Below, in pieces: positions 1-7,335 of a DNA stretch of 64,000 bases; within the stretch, counting starts at the first letter, position 1, and each line of letters opens with the position of its first letter. The notes under the pieces are model-generated. The model searched no databases. It saw only the letters and a program-made list of their open reading frames with translations, and was not told where the DNA came from. The translations under genes were made by a program, and so were the position numbers. The DNA is from Flavobacterium profundi (GTDB lineage: Bacteria; Bacteroidota; Bacteroidia; Flavobacteriales; Flavobacteriaceae), in the NCBI RefSeq assembly GCF_006491645.1, contig NZ_VDCZ01000010.1:1-64000 (forward strand), given 5' to 3'.

Positions 1-31
1 ACAACGAAAGAATTAAATCAAATCTAAACAA

Positions 32-60
32 AATGAGCCCGATAAAATATCGAGCTCATT
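32..60. terminator. hairpin, possible terminator
   Basis: An inverted repeat pairs AATGAGC-C-CGATA with TATCG-A-GCTCATT around an AAA loop, with a single mismatch. No strong T-tract follows on the plus strand; on the minus strand TTTTGTTTAGATTT follows. It may end a transcript from either side. The gene it belongs to would lie left of the window or is the decayed gene at 155-483. Confidence 0.4.
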
Positions 61-154
61 ATTATCAAAATTAAGTTTAAATTTGTCTAACTTTTTGGGT
101 GCAGTCTAAAACGAACCCTTTTTTTATTTTTTAACACTTATTAAATTAAATTAA

Positions 155-483
155 CTGTTCGATTTTAATTATAAGCTTTTGATAATATCTAATTTATTTT
201 TTTATGATAATGCTGATTTAAAAATTCAAATTTTTATCGCTTTTGCTTATACCTATCATTATTTAAATTGGTTCTCCAAAACAACTGTAATAGGTTGGCA
301 TAAAAAAATTACACAAAAAAATCAATCCTAATTGGAATGTTATGGCTCGTTTCAGTTGGTTTGTATTTTTACAATTATAGTATCGGCCTTGCGGTATTAT
401 TATTTCTGAGCTTATTGCATGTAGTAATGGAATTCCCATTAAATATCATGACCATAAAAGAAATAATAAAAAAGACTCCTTAA
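155..483 (+). pseudogene. Frameshifted remnant of a multi-pass membrane protein
   Basis: Two plus-strand frames give protein-like sequence that joins end to end. The first (155-328) includes YHYLNWFSKTTVIGWHKK and stops at 329-331. The second picks up at about 325-337 in another frame and runs to a stop at 481-483 with a hydrophobic stretch and HVVMEFPLNIMTIKEI at its end. The join needs one frameshift near 325-330, and no start codon opens the first frame. This looks like the C-terminal half of a conserved multi-span membrane protein whose N-terminus is lost. From memory, similar C-termini occur in uncharacterised Bacteroidota membrane proteins; I cannot give a function. The second segment has an ATG at 337 and could in principle be a 48-residue peptide. 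Confidence 0.6.
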
Positions 484-496
484 AAGAGGAGCCTTT
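471..496. terminator. bidirectional hairpin terminator
   Basis: The stem AAAGACTCCT/AGGAGCCTTT (one mismatch) is followed on the minus strand by TCTTTTTTATTATTT. It overlaps the stop codon of the decayed plus-strand gene. It probably terminates the minus-strand peptide genes at 590-1122. Confidence 0.65.
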
Positions 497-589
497 AAAT
501 CAGAATGAATTATTAATACAAATTTTACTCAATAGCTGTCAAACCTTATATTGATTTTGAACTACAATTCATCTAATATCGATTCTTTA

Positions 590-760
590 TTAAAATCCAT
601 CACAAAGAATCCATGATTCACAACCAAAAGGTGGTAGTATTGAAGAGTCTTCTTTTAGACAACATAAATCCCACTCTTTTGTTTTTCCTCCGCCAATTAC
701 TTTTAATTCATCATTGGAAAGTAATTCTGTTTTTTCTATTCTTAAGATTGCTCTTTTCAT
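590..760 (-). CDS. Small double-glycine-leader peptide, 4-Cys core
   Basis: This encodes 56 residues starting at MKRAILRIEKTEL. An upstream in-frame ATG at 787 would overlap the previous gene and would not match its siblings. The leader has exactly the length and key positions of the other three peptides here: I5, L6, L14, S15, I22 and glycines at 23-25 (KVIGGG). The predicted core is about 31 residues with four cysteines (a CC pair and two singles) and several aromatics. Double-glycine leaders of this kind are cleaved by C39-peptidase ABC exporters and precede bacteriocins or signalling peptides. No exporter is in the window. It lies 11 bp after the next peptide gene and is probably last in a three-gene operon. 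Function unknown. Confidence 0.65.
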   Translation of the reverse strand: MKRAILRIEKTELLSNDELKVIGGGKTKEWDLCCLKEDSSILPPFGCESWILCDGF

Positions 761-771
761 AAAATTGCTTT

Positions 772-912
772 TTATTTTTCCACACAAGGAGGATAACCTG
801 GCTTACCACATATATCTGGATGCGGCGTCCCATTATGAGCACCTTGAATGTTTACTTGTTGTTTTTTACTAAGCGTTTGCAAACCCTCTAAATTTAAAAT
901 TGATTTCTTCAT
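772..912 (-). CDS. Small double-glycine-type leader peptide, 2-Cys core
   Basis: This short gene of 46 residues starts MKKSILNLEGLQTLS and ends CGKPGYPPCVEK. Its first eight residues match those of the peptide just upstream (931-1122), and the leader is again 25 residues, ending in GA instead of GG. The core of about 21 residues has two cysteines and is rich in Pro and Gly. It starts 18 bp after the upstream peptide's stop, so the two are probably cotranscribed. It is below common length cut-offs, so automated annotation may miss it. Shared leader sequence is the main evidence that it is real. Confidence 0.6.
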   Translation of the reverse strand: MKKSILNLEGLQTLSKKQQVNIQGAHNGTPHPDICGKPGYPPCVEK

Positions 913-930
913 GATTATAATTATTTAAGA

Positions 931-1122
931 TTAACAATAAGAAGGAACATAACCGCAACACCCAGTAGATTTGTTATAAATCCCTTGAAATTCATCCATA
1001 CATTGTTCTCTTGTTATTCCACACGCTTGTAACCAACAACCGTTTGCTCCACCGTTAATTGCTTTTTGAGCAACTAAAGATAATTTTTGAACACCTTTCA
1101 AATTTAAAATTGATTTTTTCAT
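931..1122 (-). CDS. Small double-glycine-leader peptide, 6-Cys core
   Basis: This encodes 63 residues starting MKKSILNLKGVQKLS. The leader ends INGG at positions 22-25. The core of about 38 residues has six cysteines, including a CC pair, and ends VPSYC. The start was placed at 1122 because the leader then aligns exactly with three sibling peptides; the longer frame to 1188 adds unrelated sequence. It is first in a row of three same-strand peptide genes with gaps of 18 and 11 bp. A 16-bp palindrome lies 55-70 bp upstream. The even number of cysteines suggests disulfides or other Cys crosslinks in the exported product. The activity (bacteriocin or signal) cannot be told from sequence. Confidence 0.65.
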   Translation of the reverse strand: MKKSILNLKGVQKLSLVAQKAINGGANGCWLQACGITREQCMDEFQGIYNKSTGCCGYVPSYC

Positions 1123-1176
1123 AATTTTTGCTTTTAATCGTCTCAAACATTTTATGTCAATTGAAACTTTTGACAC

Positions 1177-1192
1177 TATAATGGCCATTATA
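1177..1192. promoter_or_regulatory. 16-bp perfect palindrome upstream of peptide genes
   Basis: TATAATGGCCATTATA is perfectly self-complementary and lies 55-70 bp upstream of the first peptide start codon (1122, minus strand). A second inverted repeat, TGTCAA-N9-TTGACA at 1155-1175, lies between it and the gene. Both are candidate operator sites. No factor is identified. Confidence 0.35.
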
Positions 1193-1540
1193 TTTTAAGG
1201 AATTATATCATTCATTATAAGACAAATGATGCAATAACCTCAAAACAAAATTGTCAGAAAAAAATGGTTTTTAAAAGCCATTATGTATAGGATTTATAAA
1301 AAAAGGGACTGCAATTTTTAAATTATAGACTACAAAAAGTAAGCATATGACACACAATAATTTTTAATTCATTTATTGTCAAAACCTTATAATGTAAATA
1401 GAGAAATTCCAGAAACTAATACTTAAAAATTGAACACTCCTACTTAGTAAAATAGTATTGGAAATAATATATTCTATATTAGCTAGACCGCAATACAAAT
1501 GATGATAAATCATTTATAAATAGCATGCCAAAAAACCTAT
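1193..1540. other. gene-free stretch
   Basis: AT-rich sequence with stops in all frames. I see no coding signal, RNA gene or clear TAnnTTTG box. It separates the convergently oriented end of the AraC-type gene from the promoter side of the peptide genes. Confidence 0.5.
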
Positions 1541-1581
1541 AAAAAAGAAAAGAGACATAAATTATGTCTCTTTTCTTTTTT
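1541..1581 (-). terminator. strong terminator of the AraC-type gene
   Basis: An 18-bp perfect stem (left arm 1541-1558, right arm 1564-1581) has GAGACAT next to a 5-nt loop and A/T runs at its ends. It overlaps the stop codon of the minus-strand regulator. The A and T runs on both sides allow it to act in both directions. Confidence 0.8.
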
Positions 1582-2623
1582 TTATCTTATTTATATATTG
1601 AAAAGGAGTTAATCCCGTTTTCTTTTTGAAAGAAATGGTAAAGGAATCAGCATTTTTAAAACCCGCACTTTCCGCAATAGCCTGTGTGGTATATTCTCTA
1701 AATTTTGGATTCGTCTCTATTTCATCAATAATATATTTTATTCTCAAATCATTCAAATAACTACTAAAGGATTGTTCAAAATACTTATTCACTACATAAG
1801 ATAAATAAGCGGTATTCGTTTTAATTTTCTTAGCCACAAATTGTTGGGTAAAATTTGGATTTAAAAATTGTTTCTTCTCTATTAATTGTTCCAATTTTTG
1901 AATAATTTCATTTTCATTTTCTTGGCTTATGACTACTGATTCAGATTTACCAGATTTATACTTCCTAGGAGAAAAATTGCCATTATTCCTTTGTGCATCT
2001 AAAAAATAGGGAGTCATTACCAATCCATAATAACCTAATGCCATAACAAATACAGCTAAAAATGCTACGGTTATCTCAGTAACATTTAATAATATAGTAC
2101 ACCACGTTATTCCTATTCCAAAAATTAATAATCGAAGCCATTTTAATTTGCTTTGTTGCTTATTGTTTGAAAATTGAAGCGATTCATAGTTATTAACTAA
2201 TCGCAACGAAAACCCTACACTACTAAAACCAGACAACAGAACTAACAAAAAGTAAACTACACCCCATGAAGTAACCTTATTAAACTGAAGAATTTCATTT
2301 AATTCTTCAACAACAAGTAAATAACCTAATCCTAACAAGCAAATTATAAGAGGAGCAGTCAGCAAAATTAAAACTTCTTTCCTACTAGAAATGCCTAACA
2401 TATTTTTGGTATATAAAAACAATAAAGGACCATGTAGAAAAGGAAAAGGCACATTCAAAACATTCAGGAAAAAATTGTCGTGCTCTTTAAAATAGTAAAG
2501 AAATAAATCTATAGTCAAAACCAGTAACCAAACAATTAAAATATAATCTGATTTTGTTTTTTGTTTATGCCATAAAATAAACAGTAAAAAAAGAGAAAGA
2601 AAACTACCTAATATATAAATCAT
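1562..2623 (-). CDS. Membrane-anchored AraC-family transcriptional regulator
   Basis: This is a 353-residue protein. The N-terminal half has about seven hydrophobic segments (roughly residues 1-215). After a linker, the last 110 residues form an AraC-type double helix-turn-helix, with TNTAYLSYVVNKYF and AESAGFKNADSFTISFKKK as the two recognition regions. The 7TM-plus-AraC design is common in Flavobacteriia and is thought to link an envelope signal to transcription. I chose ATG 2623: the TTG at 2641 lies inside a -7 box (CAAATTTA at 2639-2646 on plus, TAAATTTG on minus). It stands between peptide genes on both sides, so it may control them, but that is inference. Confidence 0.85.
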   Translation of the reverse strand: MIYILGSFLSLFLLFILWHKQKTKSDYILIVWLLVLTIDLFLYYFKEHDNFFLNVLNVPFPFLHGPLLFLYTKNMLGISSRKEVLILLTAPLIICLLGLGYLLVVEELNEILQFNKVTSWGVVYFLLVLLSGFSSVGFSLRLVNNYESLQFSNNKQQSKLKWLRLLIFGIGITWCTILLNVTEITVAFLAVFVMALGYYGLVMTPYFLDAQRNNGNFSPRKYKSGKSESVVISQENENEIIQKLEQLIEKKQFLNPNFTQQFVAKKIKTNTAYLSYVVNKYFEQSFSSYLNDLRIKYIIDEIETNPKFREYTTQAIAESAGFKNADSFTISFKKKTGLTPFQYINKIKKRKET

Positions 2624-2638
2624 GTTGCTTGTTTTAAG

Positions 2639-2646
2639 CAAATTTA
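2639..2646 (-). promoter_or_regulatory. -7 box of the AraC-type gene
   Basis: The minus strand reads TAAATTTG, an exact match to the Bacteroidota TAnnTTTG element, 16 bp upstream of ATG 2623. No clear -33 TTG was seen. Confidence 0.55.
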
Positions 2647-2700
2647 TCTAGATTAGTAGTAAAAAAATTCAAAAATTATGCTAATTTTTCAAAATTAAAA

Positions 2701-2728
2701 AAGCTACTTATTATTGGATAAGTAGCTT
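2701..2728 (-). terminator. terminator of the peptide gene at 2754
   Basis: The perfect 11-bp stem AAGCTACTTAT/ATAAGTAGCTT has a 6-nt loop and is followed on the minus strand by TTTTAATTTT. Confidence 0.8.
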
Positions 2729-2753
2729 CCTTTTATAAAACGAATGAAACGAT

Positions 2754-2930
2754 TTAGCAGATATAATTGTTTTGAGCCGGAATATAACAACATACCTTCT
2801 CACCATTCACATAAATATAACTACCATCGCCTCCGCAACGTTTTGGAACTAAAGCTCCACCATTAATTTCTTTTTGTTCCTTTTTAGTTAATTCTTGAGC
2901 GCCACTTAACTTTAAGATCTTTTTTAACAT
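2754..2930 (-). CDS. Small double-glycine-leader peptide, 4-Cys core
   Basis: This encodes 58 residues from MLKKILKLSGAQELT. The 25-residue leader ends EINGG and aligns with the three peptides at 590-1122 at I5, L6, L8, L14, Q19, I22 and G24-G25. The core of about 33 residues has four cysteines, including a CC pair, and ends NNYIC. The longer frame to 2984 is rejected because it would break leader alignment. It is a single gene with its own terminator, placed upstream of the AraC-type regulator in the same orientation. It is probably a paralogue of the three-peptide operon and exported by a C39-type ABC transporter outside the window. Confidence 0.65.
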   Translation of the reverse strand: MLKKILKLSGAQELTKKEQKEINGGALVPKRCGGDGSYIYVNGEKVCCYIPAQNNYIC

Positions 2931-3192
2931 AATTAAAAGTTTTAAAAATTTATACTTATTTATTTGTTTAAGACATTTAAACAATTGTCTCCTATAGTAA
3001 AGATCAATATTGATTTTTTTTTAATCAACATTGAATCACAAAGTGGTTTATAGTAGTAAAAATCTCGAGAAGTTGCTACAAAATATCTTGTAACGAGTCT
3101 AAAGTAGTATTAATTTTCGAATTATAAAAATATTTTTTATGTACAAAAAAAAGGACTACTCTTATATGTTTAAAAAATATAACATTTGTTCG
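2931..3192. other. gene-free stretch before gcdH
   Basis: AT-rich intergenic DNA. It holds a 12-bp palindrome ATCAATATTGAT (3003-3014) followed by a T-run, and no convincing reading frame. Confidence 0.4.
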
Positions 3193-3223
3193 TTGATTTG
3201 TTAAAAATCTTTATTTACTTTTG
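3193..3223 (+). promoter_or_regulatory. promoter of gcdH
   Basis: A TTG at 3193-3195 and TACTTTTG at 3216-3223 are separated by 20 bp. This fits the flavobacterial -33 TTG / -7 TAnnTTTG promoter. The leader to ATG 3276 would be about 46 nt. Confidence 0.65.
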
Positions 3224-3275
3224 TTTTATTATTTTAACATAGCTGTGAGGCAAACTAGCACTTAATAACTTATAT

Positions 3276-4454
3276 ATGAAACCAGACTTATTTCAAGCTC
3301 CCGATTATTATCAATTGGATGATTTATTAAATGACGAACACAAATTGGTACGTGATTCAGCACGTGCTTGGGTAAAAAGAGAAGTTTCTCCAATTATTGA
3401 AGAATACGCTCAAAAAGCTGAATTTCCAAAACAAATTGTGAAAGGTTTAGCGGAAATAGGTGGTTTTGGACCTTATATTCCAGTAGAATATGGTGGTGCA
3501 GGTTTAGACCAAATTTCATACGGTTTAATTATGCAAGAAATTGAAAGAGGTGATAGTGGCGTACGTTCTACATCTTCTGTACAATCTTCATTAGTAATGT
3601 ATCCTATATGGAAATATGGAAATGAAGAACAACGCATGAAATATTTACCAAAATTAGCTACAGGTGAATTCATTGGTTGTTTTGGTCTTACAGAACCTGA
3701 TCATGGTTCAAATCCAGCAGGAATGGTAACTAATTTTAAAGATATGGGCGACCATTATCTATTAAATGGTGCTAAAATGTGGATTTCAAATGCTCCATTT
3801 GCTGACATCGCAGTGGTTTGGGCTAAAAATGAAGAAGGAAGAATACATGGTTTAATTGTAGAAAGAGGTATGGAAGGTTTTACAACTCCAGAAACGCATA
3901 ATAAATGGTCACTCCGCGCTTCTGCTACAGGAGAATTGATTTTTGATAATGTTAAAGTACCAAAAGAAAACTTATTACCGAACAAATCTGGCCTAGGAGC
4001 TCCTCTTGGATGCTTGGATTCTGCTCGTTATGGAATCGCTTGGGGTGCAATTGGTGCTGCTATGGATTGTTATGACACTGCCTTACGTTATTCGAAAGAA
4101 CGTATTCAATTTGACAAACCTATTGGAGCTACGCAATTACAACAGAAAAAATTAGCTGAAATGATTACTGAAATCACTAAAGCGCAATTATTAACATGGA
4201 GATTGGGTGTTTTAAGAAACGAAGGAAGAGCTACTTCTGCTCAAATTTCTATGGCAAAGAGAAACAATGTAGACATGGCGTTAACCATTGCTAGAGATGC
4301 GCGTCAAATGTTAGGCGGAATGGGAATTACAGGTGAATATTCAATCATGAGACACATGATGAATTTAGAATCTGTAGTAACGTATGAAGGCACACATGAT
4401 ATCCATTTATTAATCACTGGATTAGATATTACAGGATTAAATGCATTTAAATAA
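3276..4454 (+). CDS. gcdH: Glutaryl-CoA dehydrogenase
   Basis: This is a 392-residue FAD-dependent acyl-CoA dehydrogenase. The N-terminal helical domain spans about 1-130, the beta domain has GCFGLTEPDHGSNP, and the C-terminal helical domain ends with VVTYEGTHDIHLLITG. Glu371 in YEGTHDIH is the catalytic base position of glutaryl-CoA dehydrogenases, which oxidise and decarboxylate glutaryl-CoA to crotonyl-CoA in lysine breakdown. Full length, with its own promoter and terminator, so monocistronic. A saccharopine dehydrogenase of the same pathway lies at 50792-52162. Confidence 0.9.
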   Translation: MKPDLFQAPDYYQLDDLLNDEHKLVRDSARAWVKREVSPIIEEYAQKAEFPKQIVKGLAEIGGFGPYIPVEYGGAGLDQISYGLIMQEIERGDSGVRSTSSVQSSLVMYPIWKYGNEEQRMKYLPKLATGEFIGCFGLTEPDHGSNPAGMVTNFKDMGDHYLLNGAKMWISNAPFADIAVVWAKNEEGRIHGLIVERGMEGFTTPETHNKWSLRASATGELIFDNVKVPKENLLPNKSGLGAPLGCLDSARYGIAWGAIGAAMDCYDTALRYSKERIQFDKPIGATQLQQKKLAEMITEITKAQLLTWRLGVLRNEGRATSAQISMAKRNNVDMALTIARDARQMLGGMGITGEYSIMRHMMNLESVVTYEGTHDIHLLITGLDITGLNAFK

Positions 4455-4477
4455 TAGCATAATAGATAAAAAAAATC

Positions 4478-4509
4478 AAAAATGCTTCGCTTTTTAGTGA
4501 AGCATTTTT
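4478..4509 (+). terminator. terminator of gcdH
   Basis: The stem AAAAATGCTTC/GAAGCATTTTT has a 10-nt loop and a T-run, starting 24 bp after the gcdH stop. Confidence 0.85.
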
Positions 4510-4576
4510 AATTTTGGAACATTATTTGCAATCTATTCTCTAATATGTTACGTATATAATTTTAAAAACCAGCATT

Positions 4577-5359
4577 ATGAATACCCAAATTGTTAACCAA
4601 AAAATCTTAGCTTATAAAGAACAATTACTCCAGCATTCATTATATAATGAAATCAAAACCGTTGAAGATTTAAATTGTTTTTTAGAACATCATGTTTTTG
4701 CTGTATGGGACTTCATGTCTCTTTTAAAAGCATTACAAGCTAAATTAACCTGCACTACAACACCTTGGCTACCAGTAGGAAATCCTGAAATTCGTTATTT
4801 AATTAATGAAATTGTAGTGGCAGAAGAAACCGACGTGGATAAAAATGGCAACAGAAAAAGCCATTATGAATTATACTTAGACGCTATGGAGGCTTTAGGC
4901 GCTGATACACTTCCTATTCAAAATTTTCTAAGCGATGTAGAAACAACAAAAAATATTTTTGTTTCTATTAAACATAGTGACCTACATCCAAATGTGAAAG
5001 CTTTTTTAGATTTTACATTTCGAGTTATTGAAGAAGGAGATTCACACCAAATAGCTGCTGCTTTTACTTTCGGAAGAGAAGATTTAATTCCTGAAATGTT
5101 TACCGCCATATTAAAGAAATTTCAAGCTAACTTCCCTGATAAAGATTTATCTAAATTAATTTATTATTTCGAAAGACATATCGAATTAGATACTGATGAA
5201 CACGGACCAATGGCGATGAAAATGATTGAAGAATTATGTGATAATGATGCTAAAAAATGGCAAGAAGTAGAAGAGGTTTCAATTGTTGCGCTTCAAAAAA
5301 GAATTGGCTTATGGAACGCTATTGAAGAGGCCATTACTAAAAAAATGGAATTCATTTAA
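4577..5359 (+). CDS. DUF3050 family protein (heme-oxygenase-like fold)
   Basis: This is a soluble 260-residue protein with no signal peptide. Conserved acidic and His positions fit DUF3050, a family assigned to the heme-oxygenase-like superfamily: HHVFAVWDFM near the N-terminus, VAEETDVD and HYELYLDAM in the middle, EEGDSHQIAAAFTFGRE, and YYFERHIELDTDEHGPMA. The spacing of Glu, His and Asp residues resembles that of HDO-type di-metal oxidases, but the substrate is unknown. It stands alone between two terminators. Confidence 0.8.
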   Translation: MNTQIVNQKILAYKEQLLQHSLYNEIKTVEDLNCFLEHHVFAVWDFMSLLKALQAKLTCTTTPWLPVGNPEIRYLINEIVVAEETDVDKNGNRKSHYELYLDAMEALGADTLPIQNFLSDVETTKNIFVSIKHSDLHPNVKAFLDFTFRVIEEGDSHQIAAAFTFGREDLIPEMFTAILKKFQANFPDKDLSKLIYYFERHIELDTDEHGPMAMKMIEELCDNDAKKWQEVEEVSIVALQKRIGLWNAIEEAITKKMEFI

Positions 5360-5520
5360 AGCTTTTCGCGCTATCCGATTCAAGAAATCGTTTCCAAATT
5401 ACATTACTACATAAAAAAAGGAGCTTCTTTACAGTTGCTCTTTTTTTATAAGTAAAGTTATCATTTGGAAACAATTTGCTTTCCACTGCTATCACGGCTA
5501 AATTATCTAGTATGCAAACT
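5360..5520. repeat. possible dispersed intergenic repeat remnant
   Basis: After the DUF3050 stop the sequence has short GC-richer blocks (TTTTCGCGCTATCCG, CTTTCCACTGCTATCACGG) and an inverted pair TTTCCAAAT (5391-5399) / ATTTGGAAA (5463-5471) around a terminator. From memory such blocks resemble palindromic intergenic repeats scattered in Flavobacterium genomes. Only a genome-wide search could confirm this. Confidence 0.3.
5413..5447 (+). terminator. terminator after DUF3050 gene
   Basis: The stem AAAAAAGGAGC/GCTCTTTTTTT has a 12-nt loop and a T-run. The GC part is only 4 bp, but the A/T extension is long. Confidence 0.6.
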
Positions 5521-5580
5521 AGTATTTCCATTAAAATAACCTATTTTTGATAAGAATAAATACAATTAAAGCTTGAAAAA

Positions 5581-6480
5581 ATGTCTTCTCAAGATCGATT
5601 AAATAAAGCCTATAAAGAAGCCAAACGGATTGCGTTTACCAATACTGATAAATTTATTTTATTTAGCGATTGCCACCGTGGCGACAGTAGTTTTGCAGAT
5701 GACTTTGCTAATAATCGAAACATCTATTTTCATGCCATGAGTCATTATTTTAAAGAAGGTTATACCTATATCGAATTAGGAGATGGTGATGAATTATGGG
5801 AAAATATGTTTTTTAAAACGATTTTCGAAGCGAATAAAAACGTATATCAATTACTCCAACAATTCTATATGACCAATAGGTTACATCTCATTTATGGCAA
5901 TCACGATATGGTGTATCGAAACCAAAATGTAGTCAAAAAAAATCTACATGAGTATTTCGACCAGAGAAAAGGTGAAAACGTGCCTTTATTTCCGGGTATT
6001 GAATTTAACGAAGCCATTGTATTAGAAAACAGAGACAATCACAATCAAGAATTGTTTTTAACACACGGTCATCAAGCTGATTTCATGAATTATGTAGGCT
6101 GGAAAATCAATCGGTTTTTGGTACGAATTTTATGGAAACCTTTACAAGTTTGGGGTATTAAAGACCCAACAAGCCCTGCAAAAAATTATGTTGAATTAAT
6201 TAAAGTAGAAAGACGTATTAAAAAATGGATAGCCGATAACAACAACAAAATAACCATTACAGGTCACACGCACCGCCCTCGATTTCCAAGTCCTATTGAA
6301 AATGCACTCCATTATTTCAATGATGGCAGTTGCGTGCACCCTAGAAGCATTACAGGAATCGAAATTGTAAATGGCACTATCGCTTTAATCAAATGGTTTA
6401 TAGATACTAAAGAAGATGGCACCCTACAAATTAAAAAAGAGTTTTTAGAAGGACCTTGTCGTTTAGAGGATTATAAATAA
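5581..6480 (+). CDS. Calcineurin-like metallophosphoesterase
   Basis: This 299-residue protein carries the full metallophosphoesterase signature in order: FSDCHRGD (Asp and His metal ligands), LGDGDELWE, YGNHDMV, LTHGHQ and TGHTHRPRF. No signal peptide, so it is cytoplasmic. The first motif has Cys where many relatives have Val or Ile (SDCHRG). The substrate cannot be told from sequence. It may be a nucleotide or phospholipid-precursor phosphatase distantly like the LpxH-type protein at 27669. Confidence 0.8.
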   Translation: MSSQDRLNKAYKEAKRIAFTNTDKFILFSDCHRGDSSFADDFANNRNIYFHAMSHYFKEGYTYIELGDGDELWENMFFKTIFEANKNVYQLLQQFYMTNRLHLIYGNHDMVYRNQNVVKKNLHEYFDQRKGENVPLFPGIEFNEAIVLENRDNHNQELFLTHGHQADFMNYVGWKINRFLVRILWKPLQVWGIKDPTSPAKNYVELIKVERRIKKWIADNNNKITITGHTHRPRFPSPIENALHYFNDGSCVHPRSITGIEIVNGTIALIKWFIDTKEDGTLQIKKEFLEGPCRLEDYK

Positions 6481-6522
6481 AAATACACCATTTAAAAAAG
6501 CAATACCATAAATTTTAACAAT

Positions 6523-6543
6523 TATTACAGAAAAACTGTAATA
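6523..6543 (+). terminator. hairpin after phosphoesterase gene
   Basis: The 8-bp stem TATTACAG/CTGTAATA has an A5 loop and is followed by TCGTTTT. A modest terminator. Confidence 0.5.
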
Positions 6544-6612
6544 TCGTTTTAAAACTTTCATTTACATTTGGTTCGGATGCATTAACCAAAACTTCCACAC
6601 AATTTATTAAAA

Positions 6613-6629
6613 TATCTTTGGCCAAAGAT
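6613..6629 (+). promoter_or_regulatory. -7 box overlapping a 16-bp palindrome
   Basis: TATCTTTG at 6613-6620 fits the -7 consensus. The perfect palindrome ATCTTTGGCCAAAGAT (6614-6629) covers all but its first base, so a repressor bound there would block the promoter. A second -7 match, TACATTTG, lies at 6563-6570. The first gene starts at 6712. Confidence 0.45.
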
Positions 6630-6711
6630 GAGTTTGGTATAACTATAAAATACTATGATTAAGTCGCTCGAACGTCCAAGACTTTAATGGGACAATTAAA
6701 AAAAATCAAAA

Positions 6712-6999
6712 ATGAGTTTTAAAAAAGTTGTATTAATAGCTTTATTAGCTACTGGTTCATTTACTTTTGCAAATGAAACAAAAGTCACCAATAAAGAAAA
6801 AACTATAGAGGTGACCGATACTATAATAAATGTTGTAGAAAACACATCTTCATCTGAAGATACATGTACAATTACTATTACAGTTTATAGAACAACACGA
6901 ACTTCTACATCAACCACAGTTGAAATATTTGACGCTACAGGTACAGGGGAAACTTGTGAAGAAGCAGAAGCAGATGCTAGAGCAACATTAGCAAGTTAA
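6712..6999 (+). CDS. Small secreted protein with paired cysteines
   Basis: This 95-residue protein has a signal peptide (MSFKKVVLIALLATGSFTFA). The mature part has exactly two cysteines, in DTCTITITVY and GETCEEAEADARA, separated by a Thr/Ser-rich beta-like stretch. The next gene has the same layout, so the pair are paralogues with a probable disulfide. No known family recognised. The gene opens a row of envelope genes (two GLPGLI proteins and a barrel), which suggests a surface or periplasmic role. Confidence 0.7.
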   Translation: MSFKKVVLIALLATGSFTFANETKVTNKEKTIEVTDTIINVVENTSSSEDTCTITITVYRTTRTSTSTTVEIFDATGTGETCEEAEADARATLAS

Positions 7000-7026
7000 C
7001 GTAAAAAAAATTAATAATTTAAAAAC

Positions 7027-7260
7027 ATGAAAAAAATAATAATATGTCTGCTATTAGCCGCATCATTTCAATTACAAGCTAAAGGAAAAGACAAGAAAGA
7101 ATTAAAAAAGGAAGATTCGGGAACATGTACTGTTACAATTGGTTATGCAGATAACGAAGGTAATGTATATAGCTCTTCTGCCACAGCGGAAACTTGCTCA
7201 GCAGCTAGAGCTGAAGCTCAAAAAAAATTAGATTTACAAAAAAACGCATCTATTCAATAA
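7027..7260 (+). CDS. Small secreted protein with paired cysteines (paralogue)
   Basis: This 77-residue protein has a signal peptide (MKKIIICLLLAASFQLQA), a short Lys/Glu-rich linker, then GTCTVTIGYADNEGNVY and AETCSAARAEAQKKL. It shares TCT[IV]T and ETC-x-x-A-x-A-x-A with the preceding gene, 27 bp upstream. No function known. A terminator hairpin follows at once, so expression of the next genes may depend on read-through. Confidence 0.7.
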   Translation: MKKIIICLLLAASFQLQAKGKDKKELKKEDSGTCTVTIGYADNEGNVYSSSATAETCSAARAEAQKKLDLQKNASIQ

Positions 7261-7268
7261 TTTTTTTT

Positions 7269-7297
7269 AACTAACCCTTCAAAAAAGGGTTAGTTTT
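7269..7297 (+). terminator. terminator or attenuator between small secreted genes and GLPGLI genes
   Basis: The perfect stem AACTAACCCTT/AAGGGTTAGTT has a 5-nt loop and is followed by TTATTATG. The next gene begins 39 bp later with no exact -7 box seen, so it may be a partial terminator that sets the ratio between upstream and downstream products. Confidence 0.75.
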
Positions 7298-7335
7298 ATT
7301 ATGAAAAAACAAAAAGACTAACTATAATTTTAATA

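Noticed and set aside
1541..1581. Long inverted repeat as an insertion-sequence end
   Set aside because: It is a symmetric terminator overlapping a stop codon, with no transposase and no target duplication.
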